From NCBI RefSeq assembly GCF_013409575.1, contig NZ_JACCCY010000001.1, positions 372,001 through 436,000 of the forward strand: DNA of 64,000 bases. Reading direction: 5' to 3'. The position numbers and the translations under genes are program-made. Positions 28,023 through 37,769 of the stretch are shown piece after piece (position 1 is the stretch's first letter; each line of letters starts with the position of its first letter). The stretch comes from Macellibacteroides fermentans. GTDB taxonomy: Bacteria; Bacteroidota; Bacteroidia; Bacteroidales; Tannerellaceae. The notes beneath the pieces were generated by a model. That model was not told where the DNA came from, ran no database searches, and saw only the letters and a list, made by a program, of their open reading frames with translations.

Positions 28023-28888
28023 GCCAATAAATCCTTACCACTTTCAATAATACAACGTGCTATATGAGGTGCAGCCTGATCTCTGCAAGGGGCAAAACTG
28101 GGCCAGTCGTTAAAATCGATGATACGAATCTCGCCTTCGGGCGAAATGATACAGTCGCCGCCATAAATCTTAACCTTCAGCACCTGTGCAGAACGTTCGC
28201 ATATAGCGTGCATATCCTCCACCGAAAAGGCAATCCCTGTAGCTTTACCGTTAATCTGCTCGTGTCCGAATTTACTGTGATTCATATTAAACGGATAAAA
28301 CCAATAGAAGAAATCACTTCCGGCCACACCGTAAAACTTAACCAGGTCGCCCACCAGATGCTCATTTATCACTGCATTGGGAATACCACGCAGGGCATAT
28401 TCGCTCAAGATACCTTCGGCCTCTTCGATATGTCGTACGTAGGTTACATCTTCGCGGTGTATCGCATGGAAATCGCCCCGTTTGATCCAGCAATTATCCA
28501 TACCCTCTTCTTTCAGACGCTGGGCAATATGATGATCTTTGGTGGGAGTTATAATACTTCTGGGATGAGGTATGTTATTGTCTACCAGCAGACGCGTCAT
28601 CTGCTCGCGGGTACAATTGGAAATACCATAACCCGAATTCACCACCACAGCTCCCCTGTTTTCGTATTCTTTCAATTTTTCCACGACCTCTTTACTTCGT
28701 GCCATGGTGAAGATAACCGGTTCCAAAACTTCCCGGTTCAATACATCTTCCTCTGTATAAGTAGCAACCTCGTATCCGGCCAACTCAAGGTGGCGGATCG
28801 TCTCATTAAAAACAGCCGCATCGTTTCCCACATGATTGGGTGAATAGCAGTTGCCCCGTACAATGCCGGCGATTTTATTTTGTTTCAT
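28019..28888 (-). CDS. ATP-grasp-like protein of the inositol-lipid operon
   Basis: 289 aa. RimK/ATP-grasp features: CTREQMTRLLVDNNIPHPRS, the WIKRGDF lysine strand, INEHLVGDLVKFYGV, and the metal-binding end GEIRIIDFNDWPSFAPCRD. Its substrate is unknown. It sits between the nucleotidyltransferase (14 bp) and the phosphotransferase (4-bp overlap), so it is almost surely part of inositol-lipid synthesis, perhaps adding a ligated group, which is inference only. Confidence 0.78.
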   Translation of the reverse strand: MKQNKIAGIVRGNCYSPNHVGNDAAVFNETIRHLELAGYEVATYTEEDVLNREVLEPVIFTMARSKEVVEKLKEYENRGAVVVNSGYGISNCTREQMTRLLVDNNIPHPRSIITPTKDHHIAQRLKEEGMDNCWIKRGDFHAIHREDVTYVRHIEEAEGILSEYALRGIPNAVINEHLVGDLVKFYGVAGSDFFYWFYPFNMNHSKFGHEQINGKATGIAFSVEDMHAICERSAQVLKVKIYGGDCIISPEGEIRIIDFNDWPSFAPCRDQAAPHIARCIIESGKDLLA

Positions 28889-28902
28889 TTACCCGAAAAC
28901 TA

Positions 28903-29598
28903 TTAATAAATAAAATTCTCTGCTTTTTGGATGTCTTCCGCATGATCGACATCAATAATCTTTGAAAACGGGTAGGCTTTAAGCTGCACCCCCTCCTCTA
29001 CCAACCTGCGCTGATAGTTGCGCATGCGCGACACCCCGTCGTTCATACAGCCGTGCAGCGTATGTATTCCTGCCTGATTAAGGCAATAGATACCCCCCGA
29101 GATATACCGGGCACCGGGATACGCGCTATCCATAAAACCGGTAACCAAAAGCGATGGGTCCGTTGCAACGTATAGCGGCTTTTCGTCGTCAATGTAATCG
29201 GTAACCGCCATCAGTCCATCGTGTACGTCATCCTGTTCAAATGCCTTGATATAACTGGCAAACTCATCTTCCTTAAAGATGGTGTCTACCGTAGTAAGAC
29301 AGAACTTGCCCCCCTCCAGCGAAGGCGAAAGCTCAAAAAAGCTGTGCATAGAGCTTGGTGTACTCTTAATTACAAGGTGTAAGGGCACAGGCAACGAGAG
29401 CGATTTGAGGTGTTCCTGCACCTCTTTCATCTCTTCGTTCACAATTACACTCACCGACTCGGCATGGTTGGCCACGAATATCCGGATCAACCGGTCGATC
29501 ATCGCCTCGCCATTAAGCTTAACCAACGGCTTGGGCAACGACACTCCTTCTGATTGCAGACGCGATCCGAGACCTGCTGCTATAATTGCATATTTCAT
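28903..29598 (-). CDS. Sugar/inositol-phosphate nucleotidyltransferase
   Basis: 231 aa from the ATG at 29598, which places the nucleotide-binding strand KYAIIAAGLGSRL at the N-terminus. An upstream start at 29637 adds an unrelated hydrophobic stretch. The KPLVKLNGEAMIDR segment continues the MobA/GlmU-like pattern, and TTVDTIF holds the metal Asp. CTP:inositol-phosphate cytidylyltransferases of thermophiles have this fold, so CDP-inositol formation is a reasonable hypothesis. Member of the inositol-lipid operon. Confidence 0.82.
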   Translation of the reverse strand: MKYAIIAAGLGSRLQSEGVSLPKPLVKLNGEAMIDRLIRIFVANHAESVSVIVNEEMKEVQEHLKSLSLPVPLHLVIKSTPSSMHSFFELSPSLEGGKFCLTTVDTIFKEDEFASYIKAFEQDDVHDGLMAVTDYIDDEKPLYVATDPSLLVTGFMDSAYPGARYISGGIYCLNQAGIHTLHGCMNDGVSRMRNYQRRLVEEGVQLKAYPFSKIIDVDHAEDIQKAENFIY

Positions 29599-29695
29599 AC
29601 CTATCAAAATTATATACAAACAAAACCCGGAAAGCATTGAACCGGATTCAATGCCTTCGCAGGGTTTCTTTTTACTTCAATCTATAGTTACTATA

Positions 29696-31000
29696 TCAAT
29701 CGATATAATCCAATGTCTCTTCACCGATGATGGTGCGCAATGTATTTTTCAGCTTGATATACTGTATAAACAAATCGTGTTCGGGAACATGTTCGAAGTC
29801 GTGCATCGGACTCTTGAAATAGAACGACAACCAACTCTGAATACCCGAGAAATTACAACGCAAAGCCAGGTCGGCAAACAATACCAAGTCCAGACAAAGC
29901 GGAGCAGCCAGGATCGAGTCGCGGCACAGGAAGTCAACCTTCAACTGCATCGGATAGCCCATCCATCCAACAAGGTCGATATTATCCCAACCCTCTTTGT
30001 TGTCTTTGCGCGGTGGGTAATAGTTGATACGTACCTTGTGGTAAATATTCTTGTACAACTCCGGATACAACTCGGGCTGCAGGATGGTATCGATAACCGA
30101 AAGCTTGCTGACCTCTTTGGTCTTGAATGAATCCGGATCGTCCAGCACTTCGCCGTCGCGGTTACCCAGGATGTTGGTAGAGAACCAACCGTCCAGACCT
30201 AACATACGCGTTTTAAGCATCGGAGCCAATACGGTCTTAAGCATGGTCTGACCTGTTTTGAAGTCCTTTCCGCAGATGGGTACATTCATCTCTTTAGAGA
30301 ATTCCCACATAGCCGGCATATCCACGCACAAGTTAGGAGCACCCATAATAAACGGAGCACCTTCTGCGATGGCAGCATAGGCATAACACATACTTGGAGC
30401 AATTTGTTCCACGTTGTTTTCCTTCATGGCTTTGCGGAAACCTTCCAGCGTCTGGTGTTCGTCGGCCAACGGCAAATAGATTTCCGTGCTGGCAGCCCAA
30501 ATTACAACTACGCGATCGCAGTTATTCTGAGCCTTGAAGTTACGGATATCCTCGCGTACCTGTTCCATCAGCTCCCAACGGGTGGCGGCCTCTTTCACAT
30601 GTGTACCGTTCAAACGTTTTACAAAGTTCTGATCGAATGCGGCCTTCATCGGTTTGATGGCTATCAATTCGTCTTTAACACCTTCCAGATCCTTATCGGT
30701 AAGTACCTCGGCATGCTTTGCTGCAGCATACACATCTTCCGGGAATATATCCCATCCGCCAAATACGATATCATCCAACGTCGCCAATGGAACGATATCT
30801 TTTATCTTAGGGAAGTTATTCTCATTTCTTTTACCCAATCGCATGGTGGCCAACTGTGTGATTGATCCGATTGGAGTGGCTAATCCCTTTCTTACTGCCA
30901 ATGTTCCTACTAAAAAGGTAGTCGACACGGCTCCTCCTACACCTACAACTAAAACCCCCAGCTTCCCGCTGGCTGGTTTAACTTCTACTTTCATTTTCAT
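29696..31000 (-). CDS. ino1: Inositol-3-phosphate synthase
   Basis: Makes myo-inositol 3-phosphate from glucose 6-phosphate with NAD+. 434 aa. Rossmann loop LVVGVGGAVSTTFLVG, VVIWAASTEIYLP, GKDFKTGQTMLKTVLAPM and LGNRDGEVLDDPDSFKTKE match the MIPS family; VDFLCRDSILAAPLCLDLV is the conserved C-terminal part. First gene of a five-gene operon that corresponds to the Bacteroides inositol-lipid cluster. A 97-bp gap to the next gene is the largest in the operon. Confidence 0.95.
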   Translation of the reverse strand: MKMKVEVKPASGKLGVLVVGVGGAVSTTFLVGTLAVRKGLATPIGSITQLATMRLGKRNENNFPKIKDIVPLATLDDIVFGGWDIFPEDVYAAAKHAEVLTDKDLEGVKDELIAIKPMKAAFDQNFVKRLNGTHVKEAATRWELMEQVREDIRNFKAQNNCDRVVVIWAASTEIYLPLADEHQTLEGFRKAMKENNVEQIAPSMCYAYAAIAEGAPFIMGAPNLCVDMPAMWEFSKEMNVPICGKDFKTGQTMLKTVLAPMLKTRMLGLDGWFSTNILGNRDGEVLDDPDSFKTKEVSKLSVIDTILQPELYPELYKNIYHKVRINYYPPRKDNKEGWDNIDLVGWMGYPMQLKVDFLCRDSILAAPLCLDLVLFADLALRCNFSGIQSWLSFYFKSPMHDFEHVPEHDLFIQYIKLKNTLRTIIGEETLDYID

Positions 31001-31043
31001 TTATTCATTAAATTAGATCCCAAAAATCTTAATGATCGAAAAA

Positions 31044-31087
31044 CGGCAGCGAACTGCCGGTAACTCCGAAAACCGGGTACAAATGTA
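31044..31087 (-). promoter_or_regulatory. Promoter and structured leader of the inositol-lipid operon
   Basis: TACATTTG (31080-31087, minus strand) matches TAnnTTTG and predicts a leader of about 73 nt. The leader holds a perfect hairpin, CGGCAG (31044-31049) with CTGCCG (31054-31059) around a CGAA loop. I do not recognise a riboswitch. Confidence 0.5.
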
Positions 31088-31276
31088 CAATAAAGCATTA
31101 CGCTAAATTGGTCTGGTTTTCTTCATTTCTGTTCCAAAAGTCGTTATAAGCGATTCCTTTTTACAAAGAATACACCACAAAATTATAATTTATTTTAATA
31201 TTAAAACAGTATTACATGTTTTTTTTAAACAAAACGTAACGCATTACTCCTCTTTAACGGATGCGCACCACCCAAA

Positions 31277-33826
31277 TCAAAAAGTAAAATGCAGACTAAC
31301 ACGCAGGCCGCTGGTATCTACATCCGGTAACTCCCTGTAGGTTAGTCGCCATACATAATCGAAGCGCAGAAACCGCAAAATGTTCTCCACCCCTACTCCA
31401 ACTTCCATATACGGTTTTTTACCCATCTGGTAAGACCCTTCGGGAAACAAGAACAGGCCGTCGCTCTTGGCCGGATTGTTCTTATCGCTCAGGTCGCCGT
31501 ACAATCCTCTAAAGGTAAGCACCTCTCTCCACTTCAGCTCTTTTACCAGTGGCAGACGGTTAAACAACACCCCGTTTCCAAAATAGGTAAGATCCCACGA
31601 AGCATACCGGTCGTTCAGAAACTCCATGGCATTCATCAACGCATACGATTCGTACTGAATGGTGTACGACAGGTTGGCGTTGGGAATCATCAGCAACGGG
31701 AAAGGCACCTTATCCCATATCTTACCCGCCTTCAGAATCACATCCGTATACCCGAAGGCCGAGAACCAGAAACGCTTCTGGAAACCCAGATCCGTACGGT
31801 TGTAATCGTAATCGGCACCCAGCACCCCCTTACGGGCCACAATGTGCGAAAGGGTAAAGATAGGCGCATCGAAGGTGATGGGGATACGGTTGTTACGGGT
31901 CTGGTAATACTTTTCGCCCGGGGCAAAGCGCAACCTGAACTCCATTTCACCCATGGAATAATCGTTAACAGCCCGTGTAAGTCCGTCGCCCTCCTTCTGC
32001 AGAAACGGTACATAGTCAGTGGCTGTCTCGGTTTTATGCCGCAGGGTGGCACCGTAGGAGAAGCCCGAATAATGCTCGCGGTTGTAGCTCAGCTCCGCCT
32101 TACGGAGGTAAGTAACCCGGTCGTCTTTCTTCCGTTTAAAGGAAAGAAACATATTATCCATGTTGGTATACAGGTAATGCTGTCCCAGCTGATTTACATC
32201 ATACTGATATTCGGCCCGGATGGAATGCACCGGAAACTCGTTGGGATGCTCCTTTTTATCTATCAGCGAATACTCCACACCCCCCGAATACTTTAGTTTC
32301 CGGTCTTTTGTACCGTAGGCCATGTAGCCGTCGGCAAACAGGCGGTTATTAAGATAAGCCGTGGTTGTGGCGCCGGCCCTGAAGCGCAGTCCCTCCACCG
32401 CATTTCCGCTGATGGACGTATTCATCGGTCCGATATCCACTTTGCTCTTTTTGGCAGCCGTGGGAATGTAACCCGAAACCAGCACCTTCACCACCTGTTC
32501 GGTATAATAGAAAAGAGGAACCTCCCTCAAGCGGGCCAGCATGGCATCCACGGTCTGCTCCTTCTGCCCGATGGGGATGTGCCTGTTCTGCTTCCAGAAC
32601 TCGTTGTCGTGAAACTTAGCCTCGGCCAGCTCGATAACCTCCCCGGGACTGTTAAACACCGATTCGTCGGCCGGCTTATCAAAGGTATGATTCTTATAGG
32701 TAACCGTTCGTCGCGCATGCAACCCATCCGATTTACCCGTAAGCTTGAAAGACACCGATATATCGTCGCGGCTGATCAGCCGGGTACCATCCGGAGCCCG
32801 GTCGTACTCCTGGTCGATCCGCATCCCCTCCACAAAGTTAAGGTTGATATCCTTTGGTATCTGCAAAGCCACCTTCTTTACAAAGTGTGTAGAATCGAGG
32901 GTGATGTACAGATGCCCGGTAAAGCCGAACGACTCCGAGTTGAAAGGAACAAACCCCAGATCCATGCACGGTTCGCCGTTTACCTGCACCGTATCCATCA
33001 GGTAATACTTATAGAATGAGGGCCCCATGGTGGAAAGCGGACTCACAAACCGGTTCAGGAAAAGGGGAATATCATTCTTGAAAAGATCCACATCCTTCAG
33101 CACCTCCTTCAGGAACTGCTGCACCCCCTCCTGCGAGAACAGCTCGTCTATCCCCGACCGCTTGATGCCGCTCACCACCCGTTTCTCCTCCTTAGGATCT
33201 TTGCGGTAGTACACATTCTCCAGCGACTCCTTTACGGAGACATTCAATATAGGCTGACCCGTAACATCCGAGGTATCCACATAGTCCTTCAGGAAATCGA
33301 ACTTCTTGTACAACCCCTTCTTCTGCTTCTCCTCGTTAAAGTTATTCAGGGCAAACGTCATCTTCTCATACTTCTCGTACCCGTAGTAGTCTTTGTTTCT
33401 GGGATCATTCTTCTCTTTGGCATCAATCACCTGCTTTACAAAGGCCACGGCCGGATTGCCCTTCTTTACATAACGCTCCTTGCCGGGTTTGATAACCACC
33501 TCATTGAGGGCATAGGAAGTAGGCGCCATAGAAACCTTCAGGTTGTTTTCGCGTCTCGATTTCAAGGTAATCAACTTCTCGTTGTACCCCAGACACGAAA
33601 ATACAAGCATGGTGGAACGCGAAGGACTTGCCAGAGCAAAGTAACCATCGGCATCGGTGGTGGTTCCCTGGTTAGTACCCTTAAGCAACACCGAAACGAA
33701 TGGAAGTCCCTCGCCCGTAATCGAATCGAGCACCATCCCCTTCACCGTAGTCTGAGCCACCCCCCGTGCCGGAATCAACTGCATCAAAAGCAACAGCGCT
33801 ACGTAGCCTATATATTTTGTTGGCAT
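31277..33826 (-). CDS. DUF5686 outer-membrane protein with carboxypeptidase-regulatory-like domain
   Basis: 849 aa. Signal peptide about 1-24, then a CarbopepD_reg-like beta-sandwich (about 25-110: VKGMVLDSITGEGLPFVSVLLKGTNQGTTTDADGYF), a long middle region with ALNEVVIKPGKERYVKKGNPA, and a C-terminal barrel ending in RVSLHFTF. This is the usual DUF5686 layout in Bacteroidales. Role unknown. Its stop is followed by no clear terminator; it lies 3 bp after the 210-aa gene, in one operon with the phosphoesterase. Confidence 0.85.
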   Translation of the reverse strand: MPTKYIGYVALLLLMQLIPARGVAQTTVKGMVLDSITGEGLPFVSVLLKGTNQGTTTDADGYFALASPSRSTMLVFSCLGYNEKLITLKSRRENNLKVSMAPTSYALNEVVIKPGKERYVKKGNPAVAFVKQVIDAKEKNDPRNKDYYGYEKYEKMTFALNNFNEEKQKKGLYKKFDFLKDYVDTSDVTGQPILNVSVKESLENVYYRKDPKEEKRVVSGIKRSGIDELFSQEGVQQFLKEVLKDVDLFKNDIPLFLNRFVSPLSTMGPSFYKYYLMDTVQVNGEPCMDLGFVPFNSESFGFTGHLYITLDSTHFVKKVALQIPKDINLNFVEGMRIDQEYDRAPDGTRLISRDDISVSFKLTGKSDGLHARRTVTYKNHTFDKPADESVFNSPGEVIELAEAKFHDNEFWKQNRHIPIGQKEQTVDAMLARLREVPLFYYTEQVVKVLVSGYIPTAAKKSKVDIGPMNTSISGNAVEGLRFRAGATTTAYLNNRLFADGYMAYGTKDRKLKYSGGVEYSLIDKKEHPNEFPVHSIRAEYQYDVNQLGQHYLYTNMDNMFLSFKRKKDDRVTYLRKAELSYNREHYSGFSYGATLRHKTETATDYVPFLQKEGDGLTRAVNDYSMGEMEFRLRFAPGEKYYQTRNNRIPITFDAPIFTLSHIVARKGVLGADYDYNRTDLGFQKRFWFSAFGYTDVILKAGKIWDKVPFPLLMIPNANLSYTIQYESYALMNAMEFLNDRYASWDLTYFGNGVLFNRLPLVKELKWREVLTFRGLYGDLSDKNNPAKSDGLFLFPEGSYQMGKKPYMEVGVGVENILRFLRFDYVWRLTYRELPDVDTSGLRVSLHFTF

Positions 33827-33829
33827 CTT

Positions 33830-34462
33830 TTAAAATAATTGGAGTTTAACACCAAACGAAAGACTCAGCACATCGCGTGGGTTAAGATATTTGTTGGTCG
33901 CCGCACTAATAAAATACAAATCGGAGGTACTTAGTTCATAGAACAGCGTAACTTTTTTATTTGGATTGTTTTTATCGCACGAAAAAGAGAGGCGCTGTCC
34001 CACAAAGATATTGGCACGCAACTTGGTGGAAAACCCGTAGTAACCAGACGGATACTTCTCCGGCTCCTTGGTCCAGAACTCATTATCCAACAGCGTGGTT
34101 ACATACAACCCGCAGGCCAGGGGCTCCAGACTCCAGCGATCGTTCAGCTCCACATTCCACGGCATAAAGTTCTGCTTCAGGGTAAGGGTAGCCTTGGCCC
34201 GTTTAGACGAATACCGCGGCACGATGCCCAGCAACAAATCCGTCTCCCACTGATGATTCGATCCATACTGCCATCCGGTACCTACAGACATGAAACCCAT
34301 CGATCCGGCATACTGCAACTTGGTGTACCGGGGTATCAGGTGATTCCATACCCTATGGAACTTCTCCACCCCCGGACTATACGTCTCGGCAGCCGTAAGC
34401 GAATAGGCCATCATCAGCAACACCACAAAAACTATTATCTTCTTAATAATTGACAACTTCAT
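33830..34462 (-). CDS. Exported protein of unknown function, probable outer-membrane barrel
   Basis: 210 aa. Signal peptide about 1-25 (IVFVVLLMMAYSLTAAE). Mature part has beta-strand/turn alternation (GSMGFMSVGTGWQYGS, TKLRANIFVGQRLSF) and ends in LSLSFGVKLQLF with terminal Phe. No family recognised. Overlaps the metallophosphoesterase gene by 20 bp and is followed 3 bp later by the DUF5686 gene. Confidence 0.7.
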   Translation of the reverse strand: MKLSIIKKIIVFVVLLMMAYSLTAAETYSPGVEKFHRVWNHLIPRYTKLQYAGSMGFMSVGTGWQYGSNHQWETDLLLGIVPRYSSKRAKATLTLKQNFMPWNVELNDRWSLEPLACGLYVTTLLDNEFWTKEPEKYPSGYYGFSTKLRANIFVGQRLSFSCDKNNPNKKVTLFYELSTSDLYFISAATNKYLNPRDVLSLSFGVKLQLF

Positions 34463-35252
34463 AACTATAACCGTTTGTAGTTAAGGTAAATACCATATAA
34501 TTCCGCTGCTTCATCGAGGCACACCCGTAATAGATGATGCCATCCTTAAACACATCGGTTGTCTGCAGCTTATGGTTGTGGGCATGCAAAGCAAACTGCA
34601 ACGAAGGAAACTTCTTTATTTCCGCATGAAACAGTCGGGCTACGTTGTTATTAAACTGATCGTCGTAAGGCTTTACATGCATAACAGCCACTGTTTTAGA
34701 ATACCGGGCCGAGTCCGCCACCTCACGGCTTATAAAATCGAAATCGGGTACGGGATGCGAATAATCGTATTCCAGCGCATTGGTGTTCATGCACACAAAC
34801 TTGGTATTACCGGCAATAAAGGCAAAGTTCTCGTCGCCGTACACCTGTTCGAACACCTCTTTTCCGTTACCCAGGATATCATGATTCCCAATCAGGGCAA
34901 CATACGGAATACGAAGCCCCTGCATGATATCCCTGATCCAGAGAAACTCCTTTGTAATTCCAAAATCGGAGATATCCCCTCCGTGGATAACAAAATCGAT
35001 GCTATCCTGCTTGTTAATATGTTTCACAAAATCGGCTGTCTCGTCGTACCATCGTTGCGAATCGCCCATAAAAGCGAAACGGATCGTATCCTTTCCGGCG
35101 CATTGCTGCTGTATCTTTTCAATATTCTTTAAATTGATATTTGTTTCTCCGTCGATACGTACATCATATGGATGATATTCTATTAAATCACAACCTGTAA
35201 GCAAAAAACCTAAACACAACCCTATTAAAACACCTCTTTTTATCATATTCAC
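34443..35252 (-). CDS. Calcineurin-like metallophosphoesterase lipoprotein
   Basis: 269 aa. Lipoprotein signal with lipobox LTGC (about 21). All metallophosphoesterase blocks are visible: FAMGDSQRW, VIHGGDISDFG, IGNHDILG, VMHVKPYDD and HAHNHKLQ. It would act outside the cytoplasm on an unknown phosphoester. First gene of a three-gene operon with the two envelope proteins downstream. Confidence 0.88.
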   Translation of the reverse strand: MNMIKRGVLIGLCLGFLLTGCDLIEYHPYDVRIDGETNINLKNIEKIQQQCAGKDTIRFAFMGDSQRWYDETADFVKHINKQDSIDFVIHGGDISDFGITKEFLWIRDIMQGLRIPYVALIGNHDILGNGKEVFEQVYGDENFAFIAGNTKFVCMNTNALEYDYSHPVPDFDFISREVADSARYSKTVAVMHVKPYDDQFNNNVARLFHAEIKKFPSLQFALHAHNHKLQTTDVFKDGIIYYGCASMKQRNYMVFTLTTNGYSYEVVNY

Positions 35253-35268
35253 TCATTTGATGACGATG

Positions 35269-35276
35269 CAAAGTTA
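35269..35276 (-). promoter_or_regulatory. -7 element of the phosphoesterase operon
   Basis: TAACTTTG on the minus strand matches TAnnTTTG, 16 bp ahead of the ATG at 35252. Confidence 0.5.
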
Positions 35277-35427
35277 CGAACCCCATCTACACGCAAAAAG
35301 TTCTATTTCTCTTCAAAAATAGTCCAAAAAGAGGTTGATTATTAAATTATTAAACGCGTATACTACTGAATATATGCCATTTACAACTACCCTGAAGATA
35401 TTCTTTTTAAGGTTATCTATTCAAATT

Positions 35428-35459
35428 AAAAAGTCCGACTCTCACGGGTCGGACTTTTT
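35428..35459 (-). terminator. Terminator hairpin, repeat family copy 1
   Basis: AAAAAGTCCGA pairs with TCGGACTTTTT around a CTCTCACGGG loop, followed by T-rich DNA on the minus strand. It lies 12 bp after the stop of the PagL-like gene. Near-identical hairpins occur at 38000, 39069, 40584 and 43197. Confidence 0.8.
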
Positions 35460-35471
35460 GTTTTTGTTGTT

Positions 35472-36695
35472 TCATTTAGCGTTAAATCTATAGCCAAGTC
35501 CAAACATAAGATTGTTTGGATCCTCGAAACGGTAAAGTTGATATCCTGTATGCAAAAAAACATTATCCGTAATATAAGTCTTCAACACAAAGGTTTGATA
35601 AAATGAATTAGTATCGCCTCCCTTGCACAGGAAATTCTTTCCAATGCCAAGGTTGATTGAGAAAATAGGCATAACAATCTCAGCACGCAATGAGAGACCT
35701 GCCGAAAACTGCTCTCTGAAGGAGGGTCTGTAGAATTTAAGATCCTCTGGGTTACCTGGAATATATTCGTTGGCTATATGCTTACCGATGTTGGCACTTT
35801 CGTCATACTGTAAGTCAAGAGAGACACCAGCACGGAAGTATTTATTGAAGTTATACAAAGGGTTGAAGTTTAGCCCTATAACACCAAAGGAACCAGGAAC
35901 TAGCATAGGGCCTGAATCTTCAGGGTAGATGCCTTTTTTTCGTGTTGAACCATAGAGAATAAGGTCATAGTTAATATAAGAATTGAATACATGTTTGCGT
36001 GATTGATAGGGAAAATATGTAGATCTTTCGTTGTTTCTGAAAAAGCGAATCACACCTATGGAAGCATCAATTGTGTTAACTCCTGCATTGGGATAACTGG
36101 TGTTACCATTGGAATAATGTGTCAAACCCACACCACCACGCAGGTTTGTGTTTGAAGAAAGTTGCCAATTCAACAGAAGACCAAGATGAATATAGGCGTT
36201 GGTATTAGAGCCAACAACTTTATTATGTGGATTTTTTTCTTCATCATACTTCTTCCAACCAAATGAAGCTCCAAAATTCCATTCATAATCGAATGACAAT
36301 TCCTTAGTGATGTTTGCTATCCTTGATGTTTGGAAGACGTAAACGGATAGAGGATTGCCCAGTTCGGAAGAGTTGAAGAAGGTATTATAACCAACTCCTA
36401 CTCCCTGTATGGCGTATGGATATACATTGCCCAAATAGCTGTCAGGAGCGAACTTGAAACCATACTTCAGATGTCCAGATAGTGTAGAGTTCATCTCCTT
36501 TTGGGCGTTATTACTACCTTTAAAGAACTCGTGAGTAGGGAACAGGTAACTTGGTTTTAAATCAAGTCCTATAATCTGTATGATTTTGTTTGAAGTAGTA
36601 TCTCGATCAGTGGCTAAACCATCTATAGATATTAACGTCAACAACAGAATAGCTACAATCGTTCTGTTTACAATATTATTCATATTAGTTTTCAT
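35472..36695 (-). CDS. Acyloxyacyl hydrolase / PagL-like outer-membrane protein
   Basis: 407 aa. Signal peptide about 1-28. Central strands contain GGVGLTHYSNGNTSYPNAG, resembling the H-S-N active-site region of PagL-type lipid A deacylases, and the C-terminal half is a second run of beta-strands ending in MFGLGYRFNAK. The protein is longer than a classical PagL (about 170-190 aa). Lipid A deacylation is a family-level guess. Overlaps the upstream lipoprotein gene by 11 bp. Confidence 0.65.
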   Translation of the reverse strand: MKTNMNNIVNRTIVAILLLTLISIDGLATDRDTTSNKIIQIIGLDLKPSYLFPTHEFFKGSNNAQKEMNSTLSGHLKYGFKFAPDSYLGNVYPYAIQGVGVGYNTFFNSSELGNPLSVYVFQTSRIANITKELSFDYEWNFGASFGWKKYDEEKNPHNKVVGSNTNAYIHLGLLLNWQLSSNTNLRGGVGLTHYSNGNTSYPNAGVNTIDASIGVIRFFRNNERSTYFPYQSRKHVFNSYINYDLILYGSTRKKGIYPEDSGPMLVPGSFGVIGLNFNPLYNFNKYFRAGVSLDLQYDESANIGKHIANEYIPGNPEDLKFYRPSFREQFSAGLSLRAEIVMPIFSINLGIGKNFLCKGGDTNSFYQTFVLKTYITDNVFLHTGYQLYRFEDPNNLMFGLGYRFNAK

Positions 36696-37638
36696 CCAAC
36701 ACTTGTTTTAAAATATAATAATCCATAGGCTCACTACTGTATAGTTTACCTGAGGAAGTTATTTTCTTACCCGTTCTCGGATTCGATATATATATTTTGT
36801 AGGGCACGGAATAGCTTCTCATTACATTAAAAACTACTACTTTTATTTTATCGAATCCATCAATCGTTACATCAACGGAAAACTCTTTGTCTAAATCTAC
36901 TGCTAAGTGTTGTTCTTGAATGCCAAAAGCAATTTTGGTATCACGGAGCACAGGCTTTCCATCGGCTATATCCGGGATAGTTATTTCGGGCAGTGGAATG
37001 CCTAGTAAATTAGTGAATAACTCCTCTCTCCATACTGTTGTTGAATTAGAAAAGAGGATTTCATGTGAAGATTTATTATACGGAAGGACACTAAAAGTTA
37101 ATGGTGAGGAAGCATTGTTCTCAATAATAATATTCTGCATTTTCTCTAAACGACTCACATCCGTTTCAAATTTATCGAAGTCATACACTACACTGTCAAT
37201 CTGATATTTTTGTGTGGGAGCCAGTTGCACTTCTATCTTTTCATATTTAAAACTGTTGCCTACTTCTATCAGCATTCGAACATTCTCATTAATCAGGTTC
37301 TCATTGAGTATCACCTTTAGTTTGTTCCCACCTTTTTTCTCTACTTGCACATCCATATAGTCATTTTTTAAATGAACAGTGCCCAATTCTTTCTCTTTGA
37401 AAGGTAGATAGGTTAACTCGCCATCAATGTTGTATGCATTGATAGTGTATTGATCAGACGTTTCACAAACAATATCAATAAGCCCCCAATTGTCTGACTT
37501 GAAATTTATTTCTTTACTATTATTAGTTTCTGAGATTGTAATCTCATCATCTCCTTTAGACATATAATCGTCTATAAAAACATCCCCATTGCATCCAGCA
37601 AGAGATATCAACATACTTAAACACAATACTCTTTTCAC
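36685..37638 (-). CDS. Lipoprotein of unknown function
   Basis: 317 aa, starting with GTG at 37638 (MKRVLCLSMLISLAGC, lipobox LAGC). The rest is beta-rich and polar with no motif I recognise. The next gene overlaps by 11 bp, so the two are co-translated and probably act together at the envelope. AT-rich compared with the genes to its right in transcription order, which fits accessory DNA. Confidence 0.7.
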   Translation of the reverse strand: MKRVLCLSMLISLAGCNGDVFIDDYMSKGDDEITISETNNSKEINFKSDNWGLIDIVCETSDQYTINAYNIDGELTYLPFKEKELGTVHLKNDYMDVQVEKKGGNKLKVILNENLINENVRMLIEVGNSFKYEKIEVQLAPTQKYQIDSVVYDFDKFETDVSRLEKMQNIIIENNASSPLTFSVLPYNKSSHEILFSNSTTVWREELFTNLLGIPLPEITIPDIADGKPVLRDTKIAFGIQEQHLAVDLDKEFSVDVTIDGFDKIKVVVFNVMRSYSVPYKIYISNPRTGKKITSSGKLYSSEPMDYYILKQVLDEN

Positions 37639-37672
37639 TTTTACAGTCTTAGTATAATGGATTTCTATTATA

Positions 37673-37680
37673 CAAAGATA
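37673..37680 (-). promoter_or_regulatory. -7 element of the lipoprotein/PagL-like pair
   Basis: TATCTTTG on the minus strand matches TAnnTTTG, 34 bp ahead of the GTG start. Confidence 0.5.
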
Positions 37681-37769
37681 AGTTATTTATCTTGTTTTCC
37701 ACATTTTCTACATCTTAATTAGTTATTCCGGTGATATGCACCCACCCAAAAGGCAGATATGCCTCAATT

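Noticed and set aside
31001-31276. Riboswitch in the leader of the inositol-lipid operon
   Set aside because: Only one short hairpin is visible; no conserved aptamer pattern is recognised.
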